A stretch of DNA of 33,727 nucleotides from the NCBI GenBank assembly GCA_022793905.1, contig JAAWDU010000033.1, forward strand, positions 1 through 33,727, read 5' to 3'. Positions 1-9,242 of the stretch are shown piece by piece; within the stretch, counting starts at the first letter, position 1, and each line of letters opens with the position of its first letter. A program made the position numbers and the translations under genes. Source of the stretch: Clostridia bacterium (lineage in GTDB: Bacteria; Bacillota; Clostridia; TANB77; CAG-508). Under the pieces are notes generated by a model that searched no databases, was not told the DNA's origin, and was given only the letters and a program-made list of their open reading frames with translations.

Positions 1-885
1 ACGAATACAAACTCCAAAGCGAAACCACATGGAAAACAGCAACATTTTCAAATAATAGCTATACAGGACTAAGTGATGGAAAAACCTACGACCTAAAAGT
101 AACAGTAACAGACGGAGCAGGAAGAACAAACAGTGCACAAACAACAGGTACAACAAAAGTAGCAAACACCCCACCATATAATTTAACAACAAGCTGCTCA
201 AGCAAAACAACAACAAGCATGACAATAAGAGCAAGAGCATATGATAACGACAGCCCAACTCAAACACTAACATACAAACTCTACTGGGGAGGAAGTAGTG
301 CAGCAATGGACACAAAAACTGGAACAAGCGGAAACTATGTAACCTTTACGCCTAAAACAGGACTAGCAGAATATACAACACAGACTTATTCATGGAGAGT
401 AGAAGTAACAGACAGCAAAAGCAACCCAATTTCTGCAACAGGAAATGATAGAACATATTGCTCAGGAATCACTAACTCTTGCACAGGGACAAAAAAGAAT
501 AACTGCACTCTATGTCGGGAATTCAGGTATTGTCTGTAGCGATTGCGGCGGAAAATTATACTATGGATCATGGACCGGTCAAGCGACGACGACTCAAGGT
601 CGGTGATAATCAGTGTCAAGTATCTAACGGGTGGCACACCTTTACGATATCAGGTTACATTTGCTCGACACATGGAATGTGCTTGACAGACAACGGCCAA
701 ACGTCCTACCTAAGAGTCCCTTGCAACAATTGCGGTAAGACTTATACAGTTCACAAAAACTCATTCACTAACTGCCCTAATAACATCACCTCAACCCATG
801 GCCGGCTGTTTCTCTTCATGCGATCACGGTTACAGCAGTAATCATCGATTCTGCGTCCATAACTACAGTCGGGGTGCAACATTGA
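1..885 (+). CDS. Partial Fn3-like, Cys-rich surface protein (5' end missing), with CGGN sites
   Basis: The reading frame is already open at base 3, so the N-terminus lies outside the window. Residues up to about 165 are Thr/Ser-rich beta-sandwich sequence resembling fibronectin type III or cadherin-like repeats (YTGLSDGKTYDLKVTVTDGA; YSWRVEVTDSKSNP). The tail is Cys-rich with CxxC pairs (CTLCG, CSDCGG, CNNCGK), suggesting metal binding or disulfides. Reading on requires skipping C at 516, 601 and 803, each the first base of an in-frame CGG followed by a Gly codon. A fourth in-frame CGG at 870 gives a stop at 885 if skipped (ending SGVQH) or at 899 if read as Arg. The tail uses more C-ending codons than neighbouring genes, which hints at a different origin. 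Function is not recognised. A terminator follows. Confidence 0.72.
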
Positions 886-945
886 CATGGATATGCTGAA
901 GAAACCAGTCTTGTCATTTAAAGGGTAATATTTTTACAAAGTAAT

Positions 946-985
946 TAGAGCGATATAGAAACATATTGCTCTAGTTGCATTTTTT
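946..985 (+). terminator. Rho-independent terminator after the Cys-rich protein
   Basis: A stem formed by TAGAGCGATAT and ATATTGCTCTA, with a short loop and one mismatch, is followed by a T-rich run (GCATTTTTTAG). It lies about 60 bases after the stop. Confidence 0.75.
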
Positions 986-1304
986 AGTGATTATGAAATT
1001 GTCAAAGTATATAAAAGGGAGTGTAATACTTTAGTAGGAGGAAGGGATATTATAGTTAGAAGAAATAAAATTTAGGATGATGGATTATGATTATTTACAG
1101 AAAAATATGGTATTTTATTACGACATGCGTTAAAGATGGAGACACAAAAACGACAAAAGAAAGGGCTATTTGCTCAAGCATACACAGGGCTGGGGGCAGA
1201 AGCGAGCCAGCCCTTATCCCAGAAAAAAAGTACGTTTTTTTACAGCACCAACAGAAACTACCCAAAACTACCTCAAAAAAAACGCACTTTTTTTTACTTA
1301 GCAC
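986..1304. other. Non-coding stretch with hairpin and A-tract/T-tract palindromes
   Basis: No convincing gene. The stretch holds a GGGCTGG/CCAGCCC stem (1187-1193 with 1207-1213) and two A-run/T-run inverted repeats. These are A7-GTACG-T7 near 1222-1241 and A8-CGCAC-T8 near 1274-1296. A TTGTCA-N17-TGTAAT pair near 999-1027 could be a weak promoter, but no start codon with a good ribosome site follows it. Confidence 0.5.
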
Positions 1305-1333
1305 TTGAAAAATCTCATAAACCCATATATAAT
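1305..1333 (+). promoter_or_regulatory. Sigma-A promoter for the DUF4321-radC-mre operon
   Basis: TTGAAA at 1305-1310 and a perfect TATAAT at 1328-1333 are separated by exactly 17 bases. The expected start of transcription is near 1340, about 38 bases before the DUF4321 start codon. Confidence 0.85.
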
Positions 1334-1377
1334 AATATAGATAAAAAAGGAAAAATAAACATGGAGGAACAAAAGAA

Positions 1378-1636
1378 ATGGCGACAAGAGACAAAAATAT
1401 ATGGATACTAATCGTATTTATATTCGCAGGAATAGTCGTAGGAGGATTACTTCGGAGAATTAGCAGGAGGGATAGACTTTTTATGGTGGTTAGGTTATGG
1501 TGAAAGTTTCGGCTTAGCAGAACCAGTTGTATTAGACCTAAGCATCATAACACTAACACTAGGTATTTCAATAAAAATAAACATAGCAAGTATCATAGGA
1601 ATGGCAATAGCCTTGTTTATTTATAGAAAAACCTAA
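1378..1636 (+). CDS. DUF4321 small membrane protein, with one CGGN site
   Basis: ATG at 1378 follows GGAGG at 1363. Skipping C1453 (in-frame CGGA, Gly26) gives 85 residues. The product has an N-terminal membrane helix (IWILIVFIFAGIVVGGLLGE), a middle segment with WWLGYGESFGL, and a second hydrophobic segment ending IALFIYRKT. This matches the DUF4321 family commonly found beside radC/mreB in Clostridia; its function is not known. Read as plain triplets, the gene ends early and the conserved second half is out of frame. It is the first gene behind the strong promoter at 1305-1333. Confidence 0.85.
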
Positions 1637-1699
1637 AAAATATATTAACAAAATTAAATATGGGGGCCAAAACAAGGAAGAAGAAAGGAAATATTAAAC

Positions 1700-2386
1700 A
1701 TGCTAAAAATGAAAGAGCTACCCATATCAGAAAGACCATATGAAAAATTAGAAATATATGGAGCAAAAAAGTTATCAAATGCAGAACTATTGGCAATAAT
1801 AATAAAAACTGGCACTAAAGAAGAAACAGCAATATCACTTGCACAAAAGATATTGAGCTTAAATACTGAAAAAAATGTAAGTGATTTGAGGTTTCTTCAA
1901 AATATTAGCGAAGAAGAACTTTGCAAGATAAAGGGAATAGGAAAAATAAAAGCAATCCAGATAAAAGCAATATGCGAACTTGCAGTAAGAATGATGAAGC
2001 CAAATAATGTGCAAAATATAGCTGTGCAAAATTCGCAAGATGTAGCAGATTTACTAATGAATGAACTAAAATATGAAAAAAGAGAAATAGCAAAAGTAAT
2101 ACTTCTAAACATAAAAAATATTGTACAAAAAATAATAGACATATCATTTGGAGGGACAAACTTTGCAATGTTAGATCCAAAAGAAGTTCTGTATGAAGCA
2201 GTAAAAACAGGAGCACCAAAAATAATAATTGTACATAATCACCCAGGGGGAAACCCTACACCTAGCAAACAAGATATAAATGTTACAAGAAGAATAATCA
2301 CAGCTTCAGAAATTTTAGGCTTGCAAATGTTAGATCATGTTATAATCGCTGAAAATGGGTGTGAAAGTGTTATGAAATATATATAG
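1700..2386 (+). CDS. radC: RadC family JAB/MPN-domain protein
   Basis: 228 residues, full length for the family. The N-terminal part has the UPF0758 start (LPISERPYEKL) and a helix-hairpin-helix (LCKIKGIGKIKAIQIKA, near residues 75-90). The C-terminal MPN+/JAMM metal-binding motif is intact (VHNHPGGNPTPSKQD). RadC was once linked to DNA repair, but its biochemical role is unsettled. An AGAAAGGA-type ribosome site lies about 10 bases upstream of ATG 1700. The gene contains no in-frame CGG and no frame break, so it is an internal control for sequence quality. Confidence 0.95.
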   Translation: MLKMKELPISERPYEKLEIYGAKKLSNAELLAIIIKTGTKEETAISLAQKILSLNTEKNVSDLRFLQNISEEELCKIKGIGKIKAIQIKAICELAVRMMKPNNVQNIAVQNSQDVADLLMNELKYEKREIAKVILLNIKNIVQKIIDISFGGTNFAMLDPKEVLYEAVKTGAPKIIIVHNHPGGNPTPSKQDINVTRRIITASEILGLQMLDHVIIAENGCESVMKYI

Positions 2387-2398
2387 GAGGTTTTGAAT

Positions 2399-3430
2399 AT
2401 GGGATTATTTAATTTAGGTTCAAAAGATATAGGAATAGATTTAGGAACTGCAAATATACTTGTAACATTGAAAGGAAAAGGAATAATACTTATAGAGCCA
2501 TCAGTTGTTGCAATAGATAGAAAAACAGGAAGTATAAAAGCAACAGGTGAAGAAGCAAAAGAAATGCTAGGGAGAACACCAGATCAAATAAAAGCAGTAA
2601 GACCATTGAAAGATGGAGTTATAGCAGACTTTACAGCAACAAGGCTAATGCTTAAAAATCTGATTGAAAAAATATCTTCAAGATATAATATAGGAAAGCC
2701 AAGAGTTGTAGTTGGTGTACCTTCTGGAATTACAGAAGTAGAAGAAAGAGCAGTAGAAGAATCTGTGATGCATGCAGGAGCAAGAGAAGTATATTTAATG
2801 GAAGAACCAATGGCAGCAGCAATTGGCGCAGGTCTTGATGTTGCAGAACCAAGTGGAAATATCATAGTAGATATAGGAGGAGGAACAACAGAAGTTGCTG
2901 TTATTTCACTTGGAGGAATAGTAATAAGTAATTCATTAAGAATTGCAGGAGATGAATTAGATGAAGATATTGTAAATTATATAAAGAGAAAATATAATAC
3001 TGCAATTGGAGAAACAACAGCAGAAGAAATAAAAAAGGAAGTAGGATGTGCTACTCCACTCATGACAGAAAAAAGAGTTGAAATAAGAGGAAGAGATTTA
3101 AGCACAGGCTTACCTAAAAATATAATTATAACTTCAACAGAAGTTCAAGAAGCAATGCAAGAATCAATCGGAGATATAATTGATGTGATAAAGGCAACAC
3201 TAGAAAAAACACCACCAGAACTTGCCTCAGATATAATGGAGAAAGGGATAATTTTAGCTGGTGGAGGAGCTTTAATTGAAAATTTAGATAAATTAGTTAG
3301 TGAAAGGACAGGAATGCCAGTATTTGTGGCGGAAAGTCCATTAGAATGCGTTGTTAAAGGAACAGGTAAAACATTAGAAGATTTAGAAAAACTAAAGGCA
3401 GTTTTATTAAATGCAAGAAGAATGAAATAA
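2399..3430 (+). CDS. mreB: Cell-shape actin homologue MreB
   Basis: 343 residues, the normal size. Actin-fold phosphate and adenosine motifs are present: IGIDLGTANILV at the start, IVDIGGGTTEVAV near residue 160, and LAGGGALIENLD near residue 285. MreB forms membrane-bound filaments that guide the elongation machinery. ATG 2399 is chosen because AGGAGG at 2385-2390 sits 8 bases upstream; a TTG two codons earlier lacks that spacing. No in-frame CGG occurs. A CGG string at 3169 falls across ATC GGA (Ile-Gly) and is read normally, a control for the CGGN rule. Confidence 0.98.
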   Translation: MGLFNLGSKDIGIDLGTANILVTLKGKGIILIEPSVVAIDRKTGSIKATGEEAKEMLGRTPDQIKAVRPLKDGVIADFTATRLMLKNLIEKISSRYNIGKPRVVVGVPSGITEVEERAVEESVMHAGAREVYLMEEPMAAAIGAGLDVAEPSGNIIVDIGGGTTEVAVISLGGIVISNSLRIAGDELDEDIVNYIKRKYNTAIGETTAEEIKKEVGCATPLMTEKRVEIRGRDLSTGLPKNIIITSTEVQEAMQESIGDIIDVIKATLEKTPPELASDIMEKGIILAGGGALIENLDKLVSERTGMPVFVAESPLECVVKGTGKTLEDLEKLKAVLLNARRMK

Positions 3431-3452
3431 ATTTTAGAAAGGAAAGGGTTTA

Positions 3453-4264
3453 GTGTATAAAAAAAAGTCAAAGATTATAGGGATTGGAATAACAATATTA
3501 GTACTAATATTATTAGTCTTTTTTTCGAATGTAAAATCAGGTAGTTTATCATACATAGAAAATGCCTTTTCGAAAATTGTTATGCCACTTCAAAATGGAT
3601 ACACTTACCTAAAAAATAAGATATCAGGAAACACAAACTTTTTTACTAATATGGATGCATTAAAAGCAGAAAATGAAAAACTTCAAGAAGAAAATAAAAA
3701 GCTTGCACAAAATCTTAGAGAGCTTGAAATTATAAAAGCTGAAAACGAAACATTAAAAGAATATGTAGGACTAACAGAAAAATACTCAAATTATCAAACA
3801 ATACCAGCATATATAATAAGTAAAGATATAAGTAATTACAGTAAAACATTTATTATAAATATTGGAAAAAAAGATGGAATAGAAGCAAATATGACGGTAA
3901 TTTCAGATCAAGGTCTAGTTCGGATATGTAATTTCAGCAAATGATAGTACTGCAAAAGTGCAGACAATAATAGATACATCAAACTCAGTTACAGCAAAGT
4001 TAACTAATTCAGAAGATAGCATAATTTGCAAAGGAAGTTTAAATGAGAATAGTTTAAAAGCAAGCTATATACCTACAAATGCAGACATTTCAGAAGGAGA
4101 TAGTGTAGAAACATCTGGAATGGGAGGAATTTATCCAAAACGGAATAATGATTGGTAAAATAAAAGAAATAGTAAATACACAGAATGTTTTAGATAGATA
4201 TGCTTGGATAGAGCCAGCTGTTGATTTTAATAAAGTTGAAACAGTTTTGGTAATTACCAATTAA
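3453..4264 (+). CDS. mreC: Rod-shape protein MreC, with two CGGN sites
   Basis: GTG 3453 follows an AGGAAAGG ribosome site. With C3921 and C4141 skipped, the product is 269 residues. It has one N-terminal membrane helix (IIGIGITILVLILLVFF), a coiled coil with repeated KAENEKL-type heptads near residues 65-110, and the extracytoplasmic MreC beta domain. The two glycines restored are in VISDQGLVGYVISAND (Gly157) and GGIYPKGIMIGKI (Gly230), both family-conserved contexts. MreC is the periplasm-facing scaffold that couples MreB to PBP2. Plain triplet reading gives a truncated protein and two fragments. mreD follows 20 bases after the stop. Confidence 0.93.
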
Positions 4265-4284
4265 AAATTATACAAGGAGAAAAA

Positions 4285-4819
4285 ATGAAAAAATTAATAG
4301 CAATACTAGCTTTAGCCCTTATATTTATAATTATATATATGTTGGAGCTCAACTTTTTTAGTTGGTTTACTATTGCTGGTGTAAAACCAAATGTACTTGT
4401 TATTTTTATTCTATTTATAGGACTATATGCAGGAAAACAAATGGGAACTACTTTTGGAATTTTAATTCGGGTTTATTACAGATATCTTAGGAAGTTCGCT
4501 GATTGGACCTTCAGGCATAGCACTTGGAATAATAGGTTTTTTTAGTGGTTATCTTGAAAAAAATCTTTCAAAGGATAGTAAAATTACAGTCATGCTTATG
4601 GTAATTGTTGCAACTGCATGTTATGAAATATTTGTGTATGTTTATAGAGGTACAGTACTTTTAGGAAGCATAGAAATTTGGAGATTTATAAAAATTCTTA
4701 TAATAGAATTATTATTTAATACATTACTTACAATTATTTTATATCCATTAATGCAAAAATTTGGATATAAAATTGAGGAAATATTTAAAAATCCTCAGAT
4801 TTTAACAAGATATTTTTAA
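4285..4819 (+). CDS. mreD: Rod-shape membrane protein MreD, with one CGGN site
   Basis: ATG 4285 follows an AAGGAG site. Skipping C4468 (CGGG, Gly62) yields 177 residues, the usual MreD size, with several hydrophobic helices. The restored joint reads GILIGFITDILGSS followed by LIGPSGIALGIIGFFSGYL, which matches the family. Without the shift the second half of the membrane protein is lost. MreD is an integral membrane partner of MreC and PBP2. It lies between mreC and mrdA in the standard order. Confidence 0.92.
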
Positions 4820-4849
4820 ATAATACATTTTTTAGAGATTGGAGAAGGT

Positions 4850-6970
4850 GTGGAAAATTTTAGAAAAAAGAAAATGCCAAATATAAATTTAAGATTAAAT
4901 GCGCTTAGTATACTTGTATATATAATTGGAGGAATTCTTATTATACAACTTTTCAATTTGCAAATTGTGAATGGGGCAAGCTATAGAGAAACATCAAATA
5001 CAAGACTTACACGTGAAAGTACACTATATGCAGCACGTGGCAATATTGTAGATAGAAATGGTACAGTGATTGCTGGAACTGAGATGACATTTTCATTAGA
5101 ATTATATAAGACTAAGCTTGATAATGAAGTTTTAAATAATTCTATTCTTGCAGTTATTAAAACTTTAGAAGAAAATGGAGACAAATATACAGACACTTTT
5201 CCAATTAAAATAGAACCATTTGAGTTTGATTTTTCAAATGAAAATAGGAAAAAAGAATGGCTTAAGAAATATAATTTTGACCAAAATGTTTCTCCCGAAG
5301 AAGTATTCAATTATTTTAAAGATAGGTATGATATAAAAAATACAGATATTACAGAAGTTAGAAAAATTTTAACAGTTAGATATAGGATAACATCAGAAGG
5401 ATATAGTGCAACAAAGTCTCTTACTATTGCAAATAGTATAAGTAGAAAAAGTGCTTTAATATTTGATGAGCAAAGTTCTAAATATCCAGGAATTGATGTA
5501 ACAGTAAATTCTCAAAGAAGCTATCCACATGGTATCTTGGCATCACATATACTTGGGTATGTTGCTTCAATTCGGAGAAAAACAGTATGAGGCAAATAAG
5601 GATGCTCGGTTATACAATGAATGATTTATATGGGCAAAATGGAGTAGAATATGTATTTGAAAGTTATTTAAAAGGGAAAAATGGAATAAGGCAGATAGAT
5701 ATGTCTGTTGAGGGAGAAGTAGTAAATGAATATACTGAAAAAGAGGCTGTTTCTGGTTCAAATATAGTTCTTTCAGTAGATGCAAACTTACAAGCAGTTG
5801 CAGAACGTGCACTTTTTGATGCAATAACTAATTCAGAAAGTATATCAAAAGATGCTAAAAATGCAGATTCTGGAGCTATTGTTGTTATGAATGTAAAAAC
5901 GGGAGAAGTTCTTGCAATGGCAAGTTATCCATACTATGAACCAGGCGCTTGGGTAGGAGGAAGAATTCAAACTGAAACTTGGAATAGCTATAATTCAGAA
6001 ACATCAAATAGACCGTTGATAAATAGAGCAATATCAAGTGCTTATGCACCACGGTTCTACTTATAAAATGGTAACAGCAGTATCTGCACTTCAAACAGGA
6101 AATGTTACAGTAAAAGAAAAAATAAATGACACAGGAGTGTATCCAAAAGGACATAATCCAAGATGTTGGATATATGATTCTAGGCATATTGGACATGGAT
6201 ATCTAAATCTCACAGATGCAATAAAGCATTCTTGCAATTATTTCTTTTTTGAAATGGGCAATAGAATAGGGATAGAGAATTTAAACAGATATGCAAGACA
6301 ATTTGGATTAGGCTCAAAGACAGGTATAGAATTATTAGGAGAAAGTGCGGGAATTTTAGCAAGTCCAGAAATTACAAAAACAAAAGGAGAGGTTTGGACT
6401 TTGGGCTATACTCTGTCTGCTGCAATTGGGCAAGGAGATAACAACTTTACGCCAATTCAAATGGCAAAATATATAAGTATTTTAGTAAATAAAGGAAAAC
6501 AAGTAAATCCAAGTATTGTAAAATCAGTGATAAATCCAGATGGAACAGAGGTACAAAAAAATGAAATACAAAAAGAAGTTAATAAAAGACTTGGAATAGA
6601 AACAAATACTAACCAAGATATTGAGATTTCAGATGAAAACTTAAAGGCTATAATGGCAGGAATGAAAGGGGTTACATCAGAGGCAGGAGGAACTGCATAT
6701 GGTGTTTTTAGAAATTTCAATATAGATATTGGAGGAAAAACAGGTTCTGCACAAACAGGAGTTAATGGAGAAAGGACAAATGCTTGGTTTGTAGGTTTTG
6801 CTCCATACACAAACCCAGAAATTGCAGTAGCCTGCATAATTGAAAATGGAGGGACAGGAGCAATAGCATGTTACCCAGCAAGAGATGTAATAGCTCAATA
6901 CTTCGGCATGAATGCAAGCAAAATAGAAGAAGACATAACAGCAACACCAAACGTAGAAAGTGATAATTAG
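4850..6970 (+). CDS. mrdA: Penicillin-binding protein 2 (elongation transpeptidase), with three CGGN sites
   Basis: Skipping C5573, C5607 and C6052 gives one 705-residue protein. It has a short cytoplasmic tail, a membrane helix (LSILVYIIGGILIIQLF), a dimerisation domain, and a transpeptidase domain. Active-site motifs are intact: STYK (Ser402-Lys405), SCN (460-462) and KTG (629-631). The third restored glycine, Gly401, sits directly before the catalytic serine (APGSTYK). The first two sites, 34 bases apart, shift the frame twice to join YVASIGEKQYEANKDAGYTM. PBP2 cross-links peptidoglycan during elongation. GTG 4850 is preferred, with GGAG 5 bases upstream; ATG 4874 is the alternative. Confidence 0.95.
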
Positions 6971-7069
6971 ATGGAGAAAGAACCTTCTGCAATATTATAA
7001 ATAATAAAAATATTGATAAAAAGATAAAATTGTGATAAAATAATGATGAGAAAATAAGAGGAGATGATT

Positions 7070-7360
7070 ATGATTAATATTAGACCAATTTCAGATTTAA
7101 GAAATAAATATACAGAAATTGAAAATTTGGTATAAAAAGAGGATGAAGCAGTCTATTTGACAAAAAATGGATATGGCTCAATGGTAGTCATGAGTTTAGA
7201 GAAGTATTCAAAATTAATGAATTATGTTGAGTACAATGAATATATTGAGAATGCTTTAGATGAAGCTGATAAGATTGCAGAGGATTCAAGTACTGTATAT
7301 TATACACATGAAGAAGTATTTGAAGAATTAAGGAGAAAAATAAGTGAAAAATCATTATAA
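7070..7360 (+). pseudogene. Phd/YefM-type antitoxin gene with an in-frame TAA
   Basis: ATG 7070 (ATG 7064 is also possible) follows AGAGGAG. The frame encodes a typical Phd/YefM N-terminus (INIRPISDLRNKYTEIENLV), then a TAA at 7133-7135, then continues in the same frame (YLTKNGYGSMVVMSLEKY) to 7360. The TAA is a nonsense change, not a CGGN site, and is the only unexplained break in the window. The downstream part overlaps the toxin start by 17 bases, as is usual in toxin-antitoxin pairs. Restart inside the gene is possible but would lack the DNA-binding N-terminus. Confidence 0.72.
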
Positions 7361-8078
7361 AATAAAATATTCGCCTTTATTTTATAGTGATTTGGAAGAG
7401 ATTATAAGCTATATAATATATAAATTAAATAATCCTAAAGTCGCAAGAGATTTAATGAATAAAATTGAAAAGGCAATATTGGAGAGATCATATAGCCCCG
7501 AAGGATATGAAAAATCACATATAATGCATAGAAAGGAAAGAAAAATGGAGATAGGGAAACATAGTTTAGAAAGTGAGAATTTTGAAGAAGGGAATACATC
7601 TGAGCTTGGGCTTCATACAATAACTCACGGATTTGAGAAAGACATTGAAGCAACTATAACTAAAGTTATTGATGGTTCTTTAAGGTCTGGAAAGAGAATA
7701 GAATTTAAGGGAACTCTAGTTATCTTAGGAGATGTAAATGCAGGGGCAGAAGTTATTGCAGAAGAGCATATTATTATACTAGGAACATTGAGAGGGCTTG
7801 CACATGCAGGAGCAAAAGGAAATAGAAAAGCAATAATTGCTGCAAATGAAATTGATGCAACACAAATAAGAATAGCAAATATAGTAAAAGAAATGGAGAG
7901 ACCTGTTTACGATTATGATGAGTTTGATGATGATGAAAATAGTGAAGAGGACAAAAAAGACTCAAAGAAAAGAGGAAAGAATAAAAAACAAGATGATATA
8001 CTTTTAGAGGAAGAATACTATGATGATTATATTAAAACAAGAGCATACATAAAAGATAATGAAATTGTACTTGAATAA
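7344..8078 (+). CDS. minC: RelE/ParE toxin fragment fused in frame to a MinC C-terminal domain
   Basis: The 244-residue frame opens with GTG 7344 and a RelE/ParE-like start (YKIKYSPLFYSDLEEIISYI) that stops resembling a toxin after about 57 residues, before the C-terminal strands such toxins need. From about residue 95 it is a MinC C-terminal beta-helix domain (DGSLRSGKRIEFKGTLVILG, GDVNAGAEVIA, LRGLAHAGAKGN). The end is an acidic/Lys-rich tail. The MinC N-terminal division-inhibitor domain is absent. ATG 7545 in the same frame has AAGGAAAG just upstream and may be the working start of a short MinC-C protein (177 residues). minC normally follows mrdA in this operon, so the toxin-antitoxin pair probably inserted between mrdA and minC. 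No minD follows. Confidence 0.75.
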   Translation: MKNHYKIKYSPLFYSDLEEIISYIIYKLNNPKVARDLMNKIEKAILERSYSPEGYEKSHIMHRKERKMEIGKHSLESENFEEGNTSELGLHTITHGFEKDIEATITKVIDGSLRSGKRIEFKGTLVILGDVNAGAEVIAEEHIIILGTLRGLAHAGAKGNRKAIIAANEIDATQIRIANIVKEMERPVYDYDEFDDDENSEEDKKDSKKRGKNKKQDDILLEEEYYDDYIKTRAYIKDNEIVLE

Positions 8079-8107
8079 GGAAAAAGAAATCTATATAAAT
8101 TATTTAT

Positions 8108-8146
8108 AAAAATCGCTGTTAATGATGAGGTTATACAGTGATTTTT
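8108..8146 (+). terminator. Rho-independent terminator after minC
   Basis: AAAAATCGCTGT pairs with ACAGTGATTTTT (one G-U pair) across a 15-base loop and ends in a T run. It closes the mre/min operon. Confidence 0.8.
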
Positions 8147-8243
8147 ATTATATTTAAGTTTTTGTGTTTCTTTTTTTGTAACATTTATCTTAAATTTTGC
8201 ATATATTATTTATATAAGTTTTTCTTAATAAAGGAGTTTTTAT

Positions 8244-8436
8244 ATGAATAATTTTGACATGAACCAGCTTATGGGGATGATTTCTAAAATGGATAAGAAA
8301 GAACTGGAAAAAGGAATGAAGCAGTTTTCTAGTATGCTTAGTGAGAAGGATAAGGAAACTATTATGAAACAATTTAATGGGGCTAATTTTCGGAAATACT
8401 TGTAATCAAGGAAATAACAATAACGGAAGAAGATAG
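8244..8436 (+). CDS. Small Met-rich protein of unknown function, with one CGGN site
   Basis: ATG 8244 has AAGGAG 7 bases upstream. The product begins MNNFDMNQLMGMISKMDKKE and is helical and charged, resembling the next gene's N-terminal part. An in-frame CGGA at 8391 gives 63 residues ending in an Asn/Gly-rich tail (NQGNNNNGRR) if C is skipped, or 53 residues ending NFRKYL if not. I do not know this family, so the shift here rests only on the rule seen elsewhere. Confidence 0.6.
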
Positions 8437-8478
8437 TTATACATATTTTTATTTAATTAGGGAGAGGAGAGAAGTTTT

Positions 8479-8865
8479 ATGAACAATGAGGACATGTCCG
8501 AACTTTTTAGTAAGTTTAGCAATATGGTGAATGAAGGGAATATTCCAGAGGAAATGAAAAATATCTTATCTTCTCTTTCTGGAAATCAAAATGAAAATAC
8601 AAATACAAATACAAATAGAACTGAGCAGAATAATCAGACAGAAAACGAAACACCCTCTATTGATTTTGAAACAATTATGAAAATGAAATCTATCATGGAT
8701 AAGATGAAAGGAAGCGCGAATGATCCTAGGGCTAATCTTCTTTTGTCTCTTAAACCATATCTTAAAGAAAGCAGAAAAGAGAAAATAGACCAATATATAA
8801 AGCTCTTTAGTATGAGCAAAGTTATGGAGGTTTTTAATAATAGTGGAGGTGAGTTTAAGAAATAA
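8479..8865 (+). CDS. Conserved small hydrophilic protein, function unknown
   Basis: 128 residues; ATG 8479 follows a GGGAGAGGAG ribosome site. The N-terminal half is acidic with an Asn/Thr low-complexity linker (ENTNTNTNRTEQNNQ). The C-terminal half (NDPRANLLLSLKPYLKESRK, then EKIDQYIKLFSMSKVMEVF) looks like a conserved helical domain seen in clostridial proteins of unknown role. The stop overlaps the next start by one base (TAATG), indicating translational coupling. No in-frame CGG. Confidence 0.75.
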   Translation: MNNEDMSELFSKFSNMVNEGNIPEEMKNILSSLSGNQNENTNTNTNRTEQNNQTENETPSIDFETIMKMKSIMDKMKGSANDPRANLLLSLKPYLKESRKEKIDQYIKLFSMSKVMEVFNNSGGEFKK

Positions 8866-9242
8866 TGGAATTTATGCCTTTTTTTAGACGTCCATATTAT
8901 TATCAAAATTACACAAGAAATAGATATGGGCAAGTTTCTCAAAATGAAGTGAGTTACAGCCAGAAAACAAATCAAAATCTAAAGAGTAATCAAAATCTAA
9001 ATAGTAGGGGAGGTCAAAATAAAAATAATTTTTATCAAGAAGAAATGAAAGAAACGAAAACTCAAAACTCGAGAATAACTAAGAATCAAATAGAAGAACA
9101 ATCTGACCCTATTTTCGAAATCTTTGGTATAAAACTATACTTTGATGACATACTAATAGTGTCGTTGCTATTTTTTCTTTATAGTGAAGGAGTAGAAGAT
9201 AATCTTTTGTTTATAGCTTTAATCCTTTTACTTTTATCTTAG
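8865..9242 (+). CDS. Small protein with C-terminal hydrophobic segment, function unknown
   Basis: 125 residues starting at the ATG that overlaps the previous stop. The N-terminus is Tyr/Arg-rich (FFRRPYYYQNYTRNRY), then a Gln/Asn/Lys-rich low-complexity stretch, then a conserved-looking hydrophobic end (FDDILIVSLLFFLYSEGVED and LLFIALILLLLS). Its one-base overlap suggests it works with the upstream gene. It may be envelope- or spore-associated, but the sequence does not prove that. Confidence 0.7.
   Translation: MEFMPFFRRPYYYQNYTRNRYGQVSQNEVSYSQKTNQNLKSNQNLNSRGGQNKNNFYQEEMKETKTQNSRITKNQIEEQSDPIFEIFGIKLYFDDILIVSLLFFLYSEGVEDNLLFIALILLLLS

Noticed and set aside
1087-1308. Possible 73-aa gene
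   Set aside because: Weak ribosome site, low-complexity sequence, and it overlaps the hairpin, the A/T palindromes and the promoter.
7133-7135. TAA in the antitoxin as another recoded codon
   Set aside because: Only one such case is seen, and TAA ends most genes in the window, so a nonsense mutation is the simplest reading.
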